64,000 nucleotides of DNA from Isoetes taiwanensis (lineage: Eukaryota; Streptophyta; Lycopodiopsida; Isoetales; Isoetaceae), in NCBI GenBank assembly GCA_021234155.1, contig JAJEKV010000008.1, positions 8,274,445-8,338,444 on the forward strand, written 5' to 3'. The notes beneath the pieces were generated by a model. That model saw only the letters and a list, made by a program, of their open reading frames with translations. It was not told the origin of the DNA and made no database searches. The first letter of the stretch is position 1; each line of letters begins with the position of its first letter. The position numbers and the translations under genes are program-made. Positions 33,213 to 45,028 of this stretch are shown in pieces.

Positions 33213-34780
33213 GTTACATGTCATTTAATGAGGATATGGAGTTGGTATGAATAAGGATCATGATATGAAATGATATGTTATCGTGCTATGGTAAGCACCT
33301 GCATTTGAGATGATATTTGCTTGAAGATAAACTTGAACCCTGTGATTAACTCTTTGCTTGTTTTAAGTCGAGGGGACTGATGGAAATTTGTTGTTTCGTT
33401 TGTGTCATTCAAGTTTTAGAAATCAAAGCGTTTAACCTTTAGACATGGAAGAGCATATTTGAGGACTCAAAAGGCACACGCCGTGCTTATTACAATGTAA
33501 AGAGTTGGTTACAACATAGTTTCAAAGACAATGCTTCTTGAGAATGGATGCTAATGTAACACTCATTTCATTTACAATAGAAGTTGCACCATGAACATGG
33601 AACGTCATAAATCAGAATGTCCAAAGGCACATATATCATGGACATATACATTTTCAACCATACTCGTGTATTCTAAATTTCAAAATTAAGCTGACCTACA
33701 TTGCCATATTCCATCCACATCCCACCCTCTATATGTGCATGGGAATATACTTAATCAAGAGGGTGTAGACATGAAGTACTTCTCATGCCAGTCAATGGTG
33801 CCATCCTACTAAGGTGATCTAAATATGGAAGGACATCTATAGTTGCACGTGTACTGGAAGCTTGGAAGCTTGTGGAAGATTTCGCCTACAAATCAAAACA
33901 TGGAAGATTCGCCTAGAAATCAAAACATGAACGATTTCGCCTACAAATCAAAACATAAAATTCACAGAGAACCAAAGCCATGTTCATAATGGCACATACT
34001 GATGGAATGTTGTCGTATGGAATGTTGTCTCAGAAGAAGCGTACCAAATCTATAAAAAATGGAAGACGTTTATTTAAGTAGTTAAGTACACAATTTCTAG
34101 GTCAACCATCAAATAGGTTAGAAGCGAGCTTTAACAAATGTCAATAAGAGCTATCTTACAAATCTCAAAGAATATGCAATTGCAGACTCGATTGGCATTC
34201 ATCATTCAAAACTTTGTCTCCAATTTACTTGTCCCTCCTAAGGATTTTGATTTTGGAAATCAACATGCCATAAAGATTAATAGCAAGTGTATGGTTACTG
34301 TTATGTGAGCTATGCATTATCTCCAGTATCATCAATTATTGCATTATCTATTGTACCATCAAGCATCATGCTAATAATCTGATCTGTATAGAGCTCCTCT
34401 TTCATATGGCTATTAGATGGGGCATCTCACAAAAACTCTTCAAAATAGAGGCTTTACCTATAGATTCCATTGCTGCAAGAAATCACGACATGTGTTTATA
34501 AGTAGAACTTTTCTGCAATTGGAAAATCCATAGAAAATATAGGAGACTTTGCATTACCTGGACGAAAGCAGCCTTGGCGTTTCCTTTGAGGAATGGGCAT
34601 CCAAATGCTAAACAGGAAATCCTTCAATTACTCCAAGAATACAAAAATGGTTGCCAAGCACTACAAAGTGCTGACTTGGAGCTCCGATCCCAAAGTTTTT
34701 CAAATTGTTAAAAAAACAAATCAATTTGACTCAGTTGTCAATAAAAAGGTCTATATGGTTTTGTAAAAACCACTGCAAAG
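33213..34780. other. No gene seen, one short tandem repeat
   Basis: AT-rich sequence that may be the Helitron body or intergenic DNA. The only clear structure is the 28-bp repeat at 33874-33956. Confidence 0.4.
33874..33956 (+). repeat. 28-bp tandem repeat, three units
   Basis: GGAAGATTTCGCCTACAAAT followed by CAAAACAT occurs three times with a few substitutions. Confidence 0.85.
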
Positions 34781-35251
34781 TTATTTATAAAGTAGAATCA
34801 GAGAAGGTTCTAACATCTTTTGCAGCATCCAAGACATGTGATTGTACCACCCTCGTGTACAGATAAAAATTCTACATCCTCTTGTATCCAATACCTCTAA
34901 TGGATGCTGACACAGAAATAATAATAGCAAAGGCATTGTCCAACCATATAAGATCCATGATATTGGAAATATGACCTTGGAATCAAGTTCATACTCTGCA
35001 TGCTCGTATAAGTTAGGATTAGGCCGCATAGGGGGCCAAGAAATTTTGTTGATGTGCATGGCACAGAATAGTACACTCATTTTTGCTCTGAATGGCCCCA
35101 TTGCACTGTTCCATCTTTCTGAATCATAGAGGATCTTAGTATTAATAAACAGAAAACTGCCAACTTGAAACAACAGACATAAAAATTTCTGATCTGGGCT
35201 ATTGCAAATAACAGTGAAAATTAGATTGAGAAGGCCATGAGCCTCGGACAT
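34781..35251 (-). other. Coding-like segment, probably part of the gene at 36.6-37.4 kb
   Basis: A 156-codon minus-strand frame beginning MSEAHGLLNLIFTVICNSPD and continuing with hydrophobic and helical sequence (FRAKMSVLFCAMHINKISW, NLYEHAEYELDSKV). The first 23 codons look most coding. Later parts may be intron read through in frame. It lies downstream of the two spliced exons on the same strand. The family is not recognised. Confidence 0.35.
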
Positions 35252-35307
35252 GAGCTTAGGACAATTCCAAACATCCTAAGAATGTTTTGCAGTTTGACCA
35301 AGAGACA

Positions 35308-35574
35308 TTAATTTGGATCAAGGATAAATGTACAGCCTAAGCATATGCTAAAATCGAAGTGAAGGACACAAAGTTTGATTTGTACCTGGTAAAGACTGGG
35401 GGTCAATATGATGGGAAGCGCCATATTGCTCTCTGTTTCATTTGACACCCACCACAACACAACTACCAGATACCACCACCACACACTCACCATGCTACCA
35501 CCATCACAATATCCACCAAAGGTCTCCCTGCAACAATCATTGATGCCATAGAGCAAAGTATCTCCAGTCTTCAA
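35308..35574 (-). other. Coding-like segment with donor-like site
   Basis: The minus-strand frame reads KTGDTLLYGINDCCRETFGG, YCDGGSM and meets ATG|GTGAGTGTG, a good donor consensus. It may be an exon of the same minus-strand gene. The Trp-rich continuation beyond that donor is likely intronic. Confidence 0.3.
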
Positions 35575-35907
35575 AAAGGATAATATATCTAGTATAACAA
35601 TTAATTGTGCGCATATTCTAAGCCATTAGATATGGCAATCAAGTAAGAAATGCAGGAAAACAAATTATGTCTAGACGAAGACACATTCACAATCAGGTAG
35701 AAGGTAGCTAACCATGAGGGATATGTTTGTGCTTATATCCACAACACATTTGCTTAGCAACAGTCAAATATTAACAGCAAGAGGATAGCAATTCAAAAGA
35801 CTAACAGCAAGAGCCCAGGTAGAAATGATTTGGAATTTAGGGTGCCCATCAATATGTCTACATCAGAATGACACACGCACAGATAAATTCAGTTGATGTA
35901 GGGCCAT

Positions 35908-36044
35908 TTAGGTCCATGGCAACATGACACATTGGTGTATAAAAGCAGTCATGGATCTGCCTTCATCCAAGCAGCTTAAAATATTTTTCTGCTCATGCTG
36001 AAACACTTCAATAATGGAGATCAGAAGTCCAGAATGTAGCATGT
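35908..36044 (-). other. Coding-like segment after an AAAGGCAG acceptor
   Basis: On the minus strand, after AAAGGCAG (ending at 36045), the frame reads MLHSGLLISIIEVFQHEQKN, ILSCLDEGRSMTAFIHQ and runs to a stop at 35908. Its phase does not join directly to the exon at 36645-36744, so at least one exon between them is missing from my model. Confidence 0.4.
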
Positions 36045-36589
36045 CTGCCTTTGTTTATAATGTGAGTCGTACCATATTCCATCTTCATATCAGGGATATT
36101 TCAAACTGACAATAGAGTAAGGACCAACAACAAATCTAGCTGTCGTACATTCTGCATATCCCCATTTAGACTTTATCACGTTGGGATCGTCTGGATATTA
36201 AGTTTGGTAAATATAAATAAAAGAATTGAAACTATAACAGATCTAACTCTAGATGAGAAGATGCCGTCCACATAGATACTGCAGCGTAATATAGAGCAGA
36301 GGTTGTGTTGGTATCTATTAAGAATCAGAGCAGAAAGCTAAGCCCATGCCAGTTTACATGTAATATAAATAAAGCATGAACAACAGATCGTCGCATCAGT
36401 GACTTGATATGATGTGCTTTCCAACAATAATAATAAAGAGAGAGCATCAATTGAATATGAGATAGAGGTTGCACAACATGTTCCAAAGACGTAGCGTCCA
36501 TAGCAAGAAACAGACAGTGGCTGAATGCATATTGCCCAAAGATGTATAACGCACTCTCACAATCGAGTTTATTATGCCAATACAAAGAA

Positions 36590-36945
36590 CATTTTAGCCA
36601 AGAATCGTGCCTACGTAAACAATCCAAGGGACAAACATAATTACCTCAAAACGTCTTTCAAAACATGAAATGCAAGTTGCAATTTTTGCATGTAAAAGGA
36701 AGTGCAAACTGCATCTACTGCCACTGTTGCCACTGTCATAGCATCTGCAGACACCATAAGGTTTAAAACACACAAAACATAAACAAATTGAATAGGATAC
36801 ATACCATAAGATAGAACCACAATAGCACAACACAATAACTATTTTCACAATTCAAGCTAAGAATCATGCCTACCTAAAGAATCCAAGAAACAAACACAAA
36901 TACCCCAAAATGTCTTTCAAAACCCGAAATTCAACCTCTCTACAG
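36590..36945 (-). repeat. Partial exon duplication inside the intron
   Basis: 36590-36675 (end of exon 2 plus donor and downstream bases) and 36845-36945 share AGC(C/T)AAGAATC(G/A)TGCCTAC, then AATCCAAG...ACAAACA, and C(A/C)AAA(A/C)(C/T)GTCTTTCAAAAC. The second copy lies within the intron and has lost the GT donor (CCAAAATGTC), so it is not spliced. Confidence 0.65.
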
Positions 36946-37373
36946 CAAAATCGAACATAAACAAATTGATCACACATGCATTTTTTAATACCATAGACTG
37001 ATCATGCGCCAGTAATTGCCGTAATTACTTCTTTTCCAACTCATTTACACATCATGATTGAATCCAAGAGCTTAACAGATTGCAAAGACAAATCCCTTGG
37101 TGCACCACAGAATAATCAACCAAAAGTAAAAAAGAAAGCATAATCTGAGCATACAATAAATTCACGAATACAATGGCTCGTCAACAAAACATAGAAGAAA
37201 ACCATAAAAAAATGACACTGGTGGCAGAGAAGGAAATGGCATAGTTCACCTAGAAGACACCGTAAGCCTTACCATAGGCTTCTGGTGGCCCGAAATATTC
37301 TAGCATGCGGAGGGAAACCACAAAACTCCATCGATCACAGCTTCTTCCTCCATTTGTATTATCATCATCTAAG
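36645..37373 (-). CDS. Unidentified protein, two in-phase exons (partial)
   Basis: Exon 1 (37373-37273, upper limit approximate) reads LDDDNTNGGRSCDRWSFVVS, LRMLEYFGPPEAY and ends with one base before GTAAGG. Exon 2 (36744-36645) follows a TCTGCAG acceptor, completes the codon as Asp and reads AMTVATVAVDAVCTSFYMQK, LQLAFHVLKDVL, ending with two bases before GTAATT. The 528-base intron has good borders and the phase is exact. The second exon is an amphipathic helix rich in Ala and Val. I do not recognise the family. Coding-like pieces further down (36.0, 35.5, 35.2 kb) probably belong to the same gene. Its start is not found. The 3' half of exon 2 and its downstream flank are repeated inside the intron at 36845-36945. 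Confidence 0.5.
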
Positions 37374-38399
37374 CTCAAAATAGGACCAAGCAACCATATT
37401 TAAGCATCGTGAAGAGCTCCAGTCTCCAAATCGGCTCCCTATCCGCTATAATCAACAATATCATCTCCGTCACAAATCAAAAGCAAGCAAATTTAAATAA
37501 CAAACACAATATCTTGACAGATAATGAAAAAACCTTAATCATCTCTGTGGCCTACATGCCGAGGATCAGGAATCCGCCAACAAATAACCCAGATGCCGAT
37601 TTCTAAATCATAGGAAAAGCCCATAGACCCAATTTTTGAAATATCGGAAATTTTTTCCGATAGCTAAAAGCCTTGAAACCTTAGAAAAACAACTTAGGAA
37701 AAAAATCTAAAAAATTTTCGGAACCCCGGAAAAACCAAATTTAAACAATAGGATATACTTTTGTTTCCATTAGAGCAAAACCTATAAAAATTAATAAATG
37801 TTTTAGACAAGACCTTGGGTGTTATGTTTCTCATTGTTTGTTCTAAACTATTAGAGTATACTCAATAGTGGGAATATTATGGTTGTTATAAAGCGAAACT
37901 CCATATCTAATAGGCACTAGAACACAAGGCAATAGTCTGCAATTCAAATCCTGCATCTTTCTATACCGACGTGCATCCATTATTACTAGGCATCCATTAA
38001 GTGGGTCAAATATAGGGAAATGTTTGCTTGGGCGCCACGTCTGTACAAACTCACTTCCCAAATGCAGGGAAGTGGGAAAAGAGAAATGTTGGCGGCGACT
38101 AAATTTCTTGTGCCGCCTTGATAAATTTCTTGTAGGGCTAAATTAGTCATTCCAACAACAAAATCAGAAGTCCTATGTTGCAAGGGAAATATCCTGCTTT
38201 CAAGCTCTCACACTCAATCTGCAATCTTTGAAAAGCAAATGCTCTTAGCCCTTGCTTTGCCAATTTCTAGGAATGCCCCTAGAAGGGTCTTAGAAAATAA
38301 TGCAAATGTAACCTAATTTTCCTTCTAAGGTCACATAAAGATGCTTAAAGAGCTTACTATTCCATTTTTTTCATGCACCATTTTTTCGGCCGCCACTAA
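37374..38399. other. Upstream of the minus-strand gene, no further gene seen
   Basis: Presumably 5' flank of the gene at 36.6-37.4 kb. It contains a perfect 9-bp hairpin TATCGGAAA-TTT-TTTCCGATA at 37642-37662. A minus-strand frame at 37843-38183 has no motif. Confidence 0.4.
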
Positions 38400-39858
38400 G
38401 CTAGTGGGTGAAAACTAAAGCGGACGACTCTAACCGTCGTTAGCTAAAAATTGTCTCCTAATGCGCAAGTGGGGTTTGACATATGCTGAATGGAGATGTT
38501 TATATGGGTGTGAAGGCTGTGTAGCGGAAGGGAACCTTAACCTTATGGGGTGGTTAACACATGACACGCGTCAGAGCAGGCTCAATTATGAGCTTGGTCC
38601 AGGAAATTTTTTGCCTATGATCGGCAGTTTTCCTACTGGATCTAGAGCAGCCTACCAGCTATGAACCCCCTCACCATTTTTGCCGGAAGTACCAAGAAAA
38701 ATGCCTGTTTTTAGCAGGAAATTTTCCTATTGTTTCTAAACTGTACTGCCAATTTTAATTTCCACACGGTAGCTTAAAAGGCTTCCGGGCGATTTCCCGA
38801 ACCAAGATTATGAGTAAGAGAGAGGGGTGAGGGGTGATGTAACACATGATAGGGTTAGAGTAGGCTCAAATTTTCTCCTAATGAGTAAGAAAAAAATTGT
38901 TTTGGGCATCCAAAACAATTGTCCACCAATCTGGGCCTTCCCCACCACCATATATGTGGCATAAGAGAGAGAATGATACGTAGGTGCATATGTCATTGTT
39001 GACAAACAGTGCAACTTCCCCATGTAATTCTTGGTAACAGACTTAGTGGACCCTCCCTCATCTCGTGAGTGCTGGATGTATTGTTATGCACCAATGACGT
39101 ACAAGCCCACCACATCTCCATCTATGGGATAAACATTTACTACAACTATAGGACGGAACCCAACTTTAGGGCAAACATGATTTTTTATTCACCAATGTAT
39201 ACATAGAAGAACAACATGCATTTGACCCTCGAGGATTCCAAATCCCTCATCCCATTCTAGATGATGCATATGCATGGAGTGAATCTACATACTAATTGCA
39301 TTTGACCTTGTAGATTCCAAACTTATAAAATGGTGGCACCCCATGTACATATGCACACTCATTTCTAGCTGCATCGGATTAACCTAGCCCCACACACATG
39401 GTTTATAGGGAACTAACAACTCGGACCAAATAAAGGATGAGACACATAAATCGAGAAATGGTCCAAATCAAGACTAAACTAACATCCACAAACATGCAAC
39501 ATGGAAGAGCATGAAGATATAAGACCACTATAGGGGATGGCCCCATACATGAGAGCACTCTCAGCCACAAACTTAGAACATATAAAGATTGGTATATTTT
39601 GTTTCAAGTACATTGGAACATGACAAGTGAGGAGAAGCTCTTAAACCAAGAGGAATCCCCAACTGAAAAAAAAAACATAAAGATCCTGCATGGATCTGCT
39701 CTGTGATCAATGAGGCACATATATAACAGCTGTCCCTACAACTTGCACTTCATCCTAGGCTGTGCACCACAAAAATCTTCACAGCTGTTTGATATGATCA
39801 GAATCAGAGGGACCCTAATCTATCCAGATCTGTAACTTGCCATAACCAAAAACAACCA
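38400..39858 (+). repeat. 1.4-kb dispersed non-coding repeat, copy B
   Basis: Second copy of 19614-21019 in the same orientation, about 18 kb away. It carries 24 extra bases near 38521-38545 (GTAGCGGAAGGGAACC...) and a 214-bp MITE at 38593-38806, and lacks the 80-base segment and the internal duplication of copy A. Both copies end at CATAACCAAAAACAACCA with unrelated flanks, which defines the right border. Confidence 0.85.
38585..38814. mobile_element. 214-bp hAT-like MITE with 8-bp target-site duplication
   Basis: The element 38593-38806 begins CTTGGTCCAGGAAAT and ends ATTTCCCGAACCAAG. These ends are inverted repeats over 15 bases with two mismatches. ATTATGAG flanks it directly on both sides (38585-38592 and 38807-38814). 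The homologous place in copy A (19771-19780) has no insertion. An 8-bp duplication with short terminal inverted repeats is the hAT signature. The inside has no coding frame, so movement would need a transposase from elsewhere. Confidence 0.88.
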
Positions 39859-40351
39859 CCTTTTTCATAGATTTCATTTACATCCCTGTGTGTCAGCATG
39901 CTGTCATCCATTACAGCTTGTCATGAATAAGATTCATCTAAGAAGATATGAATAAGTACCTGGATAGAATTAGAAGAAATATATTTCATTACAGAAGATC
40001 ATCCAATTTGATCAGACAAGGTGCTTCACCAACTGTATCTTTGATCCCATATAACTGATACAAACTAGACATCTCTGATGCCTAGATTTTGGTCCTCAGT
40101 TTATAGTATCTAGACTATGCTAGTACTTCACTCCTTCTGGAGTTCTAAGTAAATAAGCCAAATGTAAACTAAGGAGATCGAAGACGCCTCATTTTGCCTC
40201 TGATACAAGCAATTCTGGACTAAAACGTCTCAGAGATACTCTACTCCCTTTGGAGTGCTAAGAAACAAAGCCAATCTACTCTAAACTGGCCCTGATATAC
40301 TTGTATAGCAATATGTTGTCAGAAATTAGAAAATTGAAGCAGAAAGCTTTG
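39859..40351. other. 3' flank of the SAUR gene
   Basis: AT-rich sequence, expected to hold the 3' untranslated region and terminator of the minus-strand SAUR gene. No other gene is seen. Confidence 0.45.
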
Positions 40352-40780
40352 CTAATAGGCATAGAAATCAAGCAATTCGTCAACCCTTTCCATCTCTGCA
40401 TCAGAAGAAGAATCGGCATTTTGAAGCATCCAAAGCAGATGCTCAAACATTACAACTTCACAGGGCACTTTAATTCCGCCCTGATCATCAAAAGAGCCCT
40501 CTGATTTTTCGAGTAAGGACCTAAACAGGGGATGGCTCAAGTACTCAGAATTGATTACATAACGGCGTTTTTCCTTTCCAACATAAACCCGGAAAAAACC
40601 ATCTGGAATTTCTTCTGGACAGCTCTCGGATTCCTCTTGCCTGTAATAAGATTTAGACTCGCATCTTTCCGTGACCGCCGGAGTATCCCCTTTCATTGGA
40701 GAATAGACCTTGCCGGACCATGTTAACTTCTGCCATTTACTCACCATTTTCCTCATTTTATTCATCTTCTTCCCTGTCAT
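40352..40780 (-). CDS. SAUR family auxin-responsive protein
   Basis: Single-exon minus-strand gene of 142 codons starting at the ATG at 40780 (MTGKKMNKMRKMVSKWQKL). Upstream in-frame codons up to 40840 lack an ATG, so I take this start. The N-terminus is Lys/Met-rich and basic, followed by a Cys/Ser/Glu-rich linker. The SAUR core (about residues 55-122) reads PDGFFRVYVGKEKRRYVINS, EYLSHPLFRSLLEKSEGSF, GGIKVPCEVVMFEHLLWML. The glycine, VYVG, YL.HPLF.LLEKSE and PC...FEHLLWML landmarks are all present. SAUR proteins are small auxin-induced regulators; in known cases they inhibit PP2C.D phosphatases and so activate plasma-membrane H+-ATPase and cell expansion. The lack of introns and the length fit the family. 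The frame is intact, so it looks functional. No neighbouring SAUR cluster is seen. Confidence 0.93.
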   Translation of the reverse strand: MTGKKMNKMRKMVSKWQKLTWSGKVYSPMKGDTPAVTERCESKSYYRQEESESCPEEIPDGFFRVYVGKEKRRYVINSEYLSHPLFRSLLEKSEGSFDDQGGIKVPCEVVMFEHLLWMLQNADSSSDAEMERVDELLDFYAY

Positions 40781-41150
40781 TTTGCTCCTAACAGGCCTTT
40801 TTGAAATCCTTAGAAGAAAATATTGCCGAGCCGTGCGCACAGAAAAAGGCCACTAATGGTTCAGAAAAGGGCTTGCATTATGAAATGCTCAAAAGGACAT
40901 ATCACAGAAGCGAAAATTGGCGAAGAATCAGGCCAAAAATTGCAAGAACAGAAGCTTTTCCATTGATTTAACAGGGGAGAGAGAGAAGGATTGAAAAAAA
41001 CTACTGAAGAACAATATGAACGGAAAAGAAAGCTCACAGAGGCGGAATTGAGGAAGCAACCGAGGAGAAAACAAGGGGGTTCGCCGGTGGTACCTGTCCT
41101 CCTTATATCAAGAATGCGGTCCACCGTAGCTGGCATATAAGCAAGTGGGA
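40781..41150 (-). promoter_or_regulatory. Presumed 5' leader and promoter of the SAUR gene
   Basis: Read on the minus strand, a CT-rich stretch (TCCTTCTCTCTCTCCCC, about 40992-40976) typical of plant 5' leaders precedes the ATG by about 200 bases. TATA-like sequences lie at about 41108-41100 (GATATAAGG) and about 41141-41134 (CTTATATG). I see no perfect TGTCTC auxin-response element in this interval. Confidence 0.4.
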
Positions 41151-41219
41151 GATCGCAGCGCTGGCGCAGTGTTTCGGACACTCTTCCGGGAGTTTTAAAC
41201 GCTGCCCCCACCTAAACGC

Positions 41220-44200
41220 CTTTTGGGCCACCCATCTCCATCACTGCATAAAGTGTCCCAAACCAAGGACGTTCCTTTTAGTACAGAGTGTTGAAAATTC
41301 CAACTGCACTTTGGTGTGCCCTACACTTATACATCAGTGCTAATGTAATGCTGTTGCTATTATGTATAATTGTATCTGTATTGTATAACATTTATGAGTA
41401 TTTTATGGGTACTGTATCGGCGTAAATGATTTGCTCAGGGTGTTGCGACACTGCTCCCATCATTGTTTGATGATAAGGTTCCATGCTGGATGCATGCATC
41501 CGTGGTCCCCTTTACAACGGTGTGCACTACATGTACACTTCGTAGTCAGTGAATCCGAACACTCTCAACCTCCATACTCTCCACTGATCATATCTCTCAA
41601 CTTCCCATGACATTTAGCCTTTCTATCAAGGTCACTCTGCTCTTTGCTCCATAATGTGACTTTACATGAAATTTACCTCGTCTCTTTTCCATGATCATTG
41701 TAAGGTTAGTGAGAGAAGGACCCACTTGAGCCATGTACAATGGTGGGGTCAGATCCTATCTGGGTGTGTCCCATCAGTTTCGGCTTCTCGTGAATATTAA
41801 AAATAATATCCATCTAGTATCTATTTTTTGTTTTTTGCTTTCATTCTAACATGTTTTCCAAATGGTAATAGAAGTTAATTTCTTATTGTAGTGCACATAA
41901 CACATCAAATTCAGCTAAAAATTCGTAAGATATGAAGGTAAATGTGCACTCATAGTGTCCATGTTGACAAAGATATTCAGAAGTTGTCTGAAGACTAATG
42001 TGGCCGTTAGACATTGACATGATCTATGCAATATTAGGTTGTTGGCAAAGGGGCCCAAAAGAAGCATCACTTGTAATACACTTGATATTACGTTGTTGAT
42101 GAAAGGGCCCATCGTAGCTAGAAAACATTCTTATAACGCTATTGATACAAAGGACGTCAATAAAATTGCCTAATTGTGAGGACCACATCATCAAACAATC
42201 ATGTCGACCTTTCCTTTTCATGGCTAATGCCCCTTGCTATTATGTTCGGAATGAACCCTGCAAACCTCATGTAAACAATGTTGTAGTTGAGGTTATCAAA
42301 TTTAATAACTAGATGGTGATTTAAAATTGCTCTTTAGGAAAGTAAAAAAGCATCCCAAAAAGATATCGGTGAATTTCAATATTTTTTATAAATATAAAAT
42401 AGTTAAACCCACCCCAAACATAAGTACTATCAAGTTTTGTCAAGTCATGATTAGGTAATAGGCAAGTACAATGCTTACATCTTTGATCACGTTCATATTG
42501 AAGAATGAGCTATCCTAGTGGCTTGGATAGAGGGACCCATTGTTAATGTACTGAGAATAGCCAAATTAACATCAGTTGAGTGCTTGTAGTCTGTGGTATG
42601 ACAGCCAACATAATATAGACCTCCAGAAACCTGTCTAGTTTAGCTAATGGAATATATTTAAGGGTTAAACTTAGCTATTTGAGATCTTTTAGGGTTGAGA
42701 TAATTTAAGAGCTAAACTTAGCTGTTTTGCAATTTTTTAGGGTTTTTCGAAAAAATTAGATAAACTGAATAAAAGGAACTCGTTTTGTTTTCTTTTTTAA
42801 ATTTTTTTTTGGATTAGATTGTTCTTGCTGTCATTCCAACCATTGAGTTCTTTTGCCAAAGTGTGCTTCAGGGGTCTCAAGAATCACATAACAGATCACC
42901 ATTTAAGGCTTCGAAATAGTGGTAGAATCCCAAAATACAATCTTTAGAATTGGTGGGTGCTTGATCCAATCGCTAGTAGGATTTGTAAGAAATCTTTTTG
43001 ATAAATTTTTGTATGCAGAATTCATATTCAAGTGAGCCATTCTCAAGTTTAAAAGAGTACATTTGAGCTAAAATTTAATTAGAGTTCTTTCCCAGACTTT
43101 TTTCAGGAGTGCTTGTCTTGTCATTTGTATAAGAATCCATACGGAGTTCAAATGTCTCTTTTACTGTATAAGAAGTGGGTTCTCAACTATTTCTATAGTG
43201 CTTGTTTTGCTCTACTTCGGCCTTGGATAATCTGTACTCGTGAAGAAATAGTATTCGAACGGTGAAAAGGCTTCTCTTCGTCCCTTAAGCATTACTCAAA
43301 AATTGGGAAGCCCATAAATATCATTAGGGATGTGGGTAATCTGGTTGTCAATGTGGTTATTCTGCCATTTGGTATCAGCCATAAATAATTGTGCAGTTTG
43401 AAGCCCAAGAACCAGCCATCTTTGCCCATTTTCTTTGAATCGATGCAACTTTGTTTTGCCTCAAAATCTCTTGCTTTCTTCATCAATCTGGCATTAAAGC
43501 ATTAGATAAAGAAATTGGCATGCAAATGAATGTCGATGACAACAACAAACACCCCCATGAGTATGCTCGATAAAGTTCATTATGATGCCATAACGACGAA
43601 TCATGGCATACATGGTCAAAATAACACACTTACTTCGAAACACCATTTATGTCAAAGTCATACATTAAGTTAAGCCAATATAGCTAGTTGCATGGATACC
43701 ATGTCTAGTCCTAACATGCTCATATGAATCACACTTAAAATATCTCACTTAAAAAGTGTTGATTCAATATTTGTATGGTTGTACTTGTATTTTTATTCAA
43801 AGAAGAAATATCAAATGTACATTTTAATGTAAATGTAAATGCTAGCATCATCAGAAGATGATTTCTCATTATTAAAAACCACTTTTTGTTCAATACAGAA
43901 TTTAGGATAATAAAAAACTCTTTACTTCAATACAATTTGGTCGTTCTTGTGGGTTGTATTCAACACAAGAAGTATTATATTTGTACACTTGAATGTAAAT
44001 GTAAAATTCCCGTAAATATGAAGCACAAATAATAAAGATACATCAACTATTATGGAAGCATTAAGTCCGTCTGCAAATATATTGTGTTGCAGCCCGTAAA
44101 TTAAATTGAGTGTGTTTGTTGATATCAAGTAGATCTCCTATAAAGATCACATTGATGAGACCAGCCCATAATTTTCTTGGACTGTGATTAATACTTGTAC

Positions 44201-44240
44201 CTTCCTAATTCTAATAAATCTTAATTCACTTTCATTATAG
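41220..44240. other. Intergenic, no firm gene
   Basis: About 3 kb, AT-rich. A minus-strand segment at 43292-43486 reads CIDSKKMGKDGWFLGFKLHN, faintly like an IS-type DDE transposase; see findings. A two-unit repeat with (G/T)ATATTA(G/C)GTTGTTG...GGGCCC lies at about 42020-42110. Nothing else is recognised. Confidence 0.4.
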
Positions 44241-44330
44241 GCTTCAGTTCCAAAGATGGCGCTAACTGCAGAAGAATCCACTGGTTCCAGCAGGATTTCA
44301 CCCGAAATTCCTGTTATTGCAGCAACATAT
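44241..44330 (+). other. Possible terminal exon of an unidentified gene
   Basis: After a CATTATAG acceptor-like site, the frame reads ASVPKMALTAEESTGSSRIS, PEIPVIAATYP and stops at TAA near 44326. The composition is gene-like. The downstream sequence is interrupted 140 bases later by the copia insertion. No upstream exon could be linked. Confidence 0.3.
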
Positions 44331-44468
44331 CCATAACCCCATCACATATTATACTGTCTGCGAGGAGCCGGATTCAGATCGATGGAGGTCTGGTGGAATG
44401 GGCTGCATATAGCCGACTAAAAAGGAACAGATGCTAGTGGGTCTGCGTGTGGATATGCAATCCATAAA

Positions 44469-45028
44469 TGAAAAGTTATTTCAAAAGGAAAACTAACAAT
44501 GCATTACTAGACATCAGTATGCATTTAACCATCAAATAACCATTTGATATTCAATGCTCAATAATTCATGTCTACATTGAATTACATATCATTAGGAATT
44601 GCCAAGAGCAATACAAGCCTTAAATTCAATGACTCAATTACGATCACATAGAAAATTCGGCTTCCCCATTTAGTCCAAGACCGGACTTCACATCTGCTCT
44701 ATCTTTCGATTCTGTGTTCTCCTTATGTATTCGAATTGGGCTCCAGTCGGTTCGGGATCAGTTTCATTTCCTTCTAAGCTTGGTTTTTCTAGTGTCACTG
44801 TTTTATTTGACCGATATCTCCCTTTTCTTTGTATAGTCAATGACCGACCACATTTTAAGCAACCGTTTAACATGTTATTATACCAATGGTCTTCATATCC
44901 ATATTGCTTCAATGAAAACTTCTTTTAATAGCCCCTCAAGTTAACCACTTAGGTAAAGTTGCCATCCTTAAACCTTATCAAGTTCAATCTCACTCTGATA
45001 ATGTTAATTCATGACCCTAACATCTTCA
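44469..45028 (-). repeat. 3' LTR of the copia element
   Basis: 560 bp, TG...CA ended; on the plus strand it begins TGAAAAGTTATTTC and ends AACATCTTCA. It aligns with 49917-50477 over its whole length with about 20 substitutions and a 1-base indel. Confidence 0.93.
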
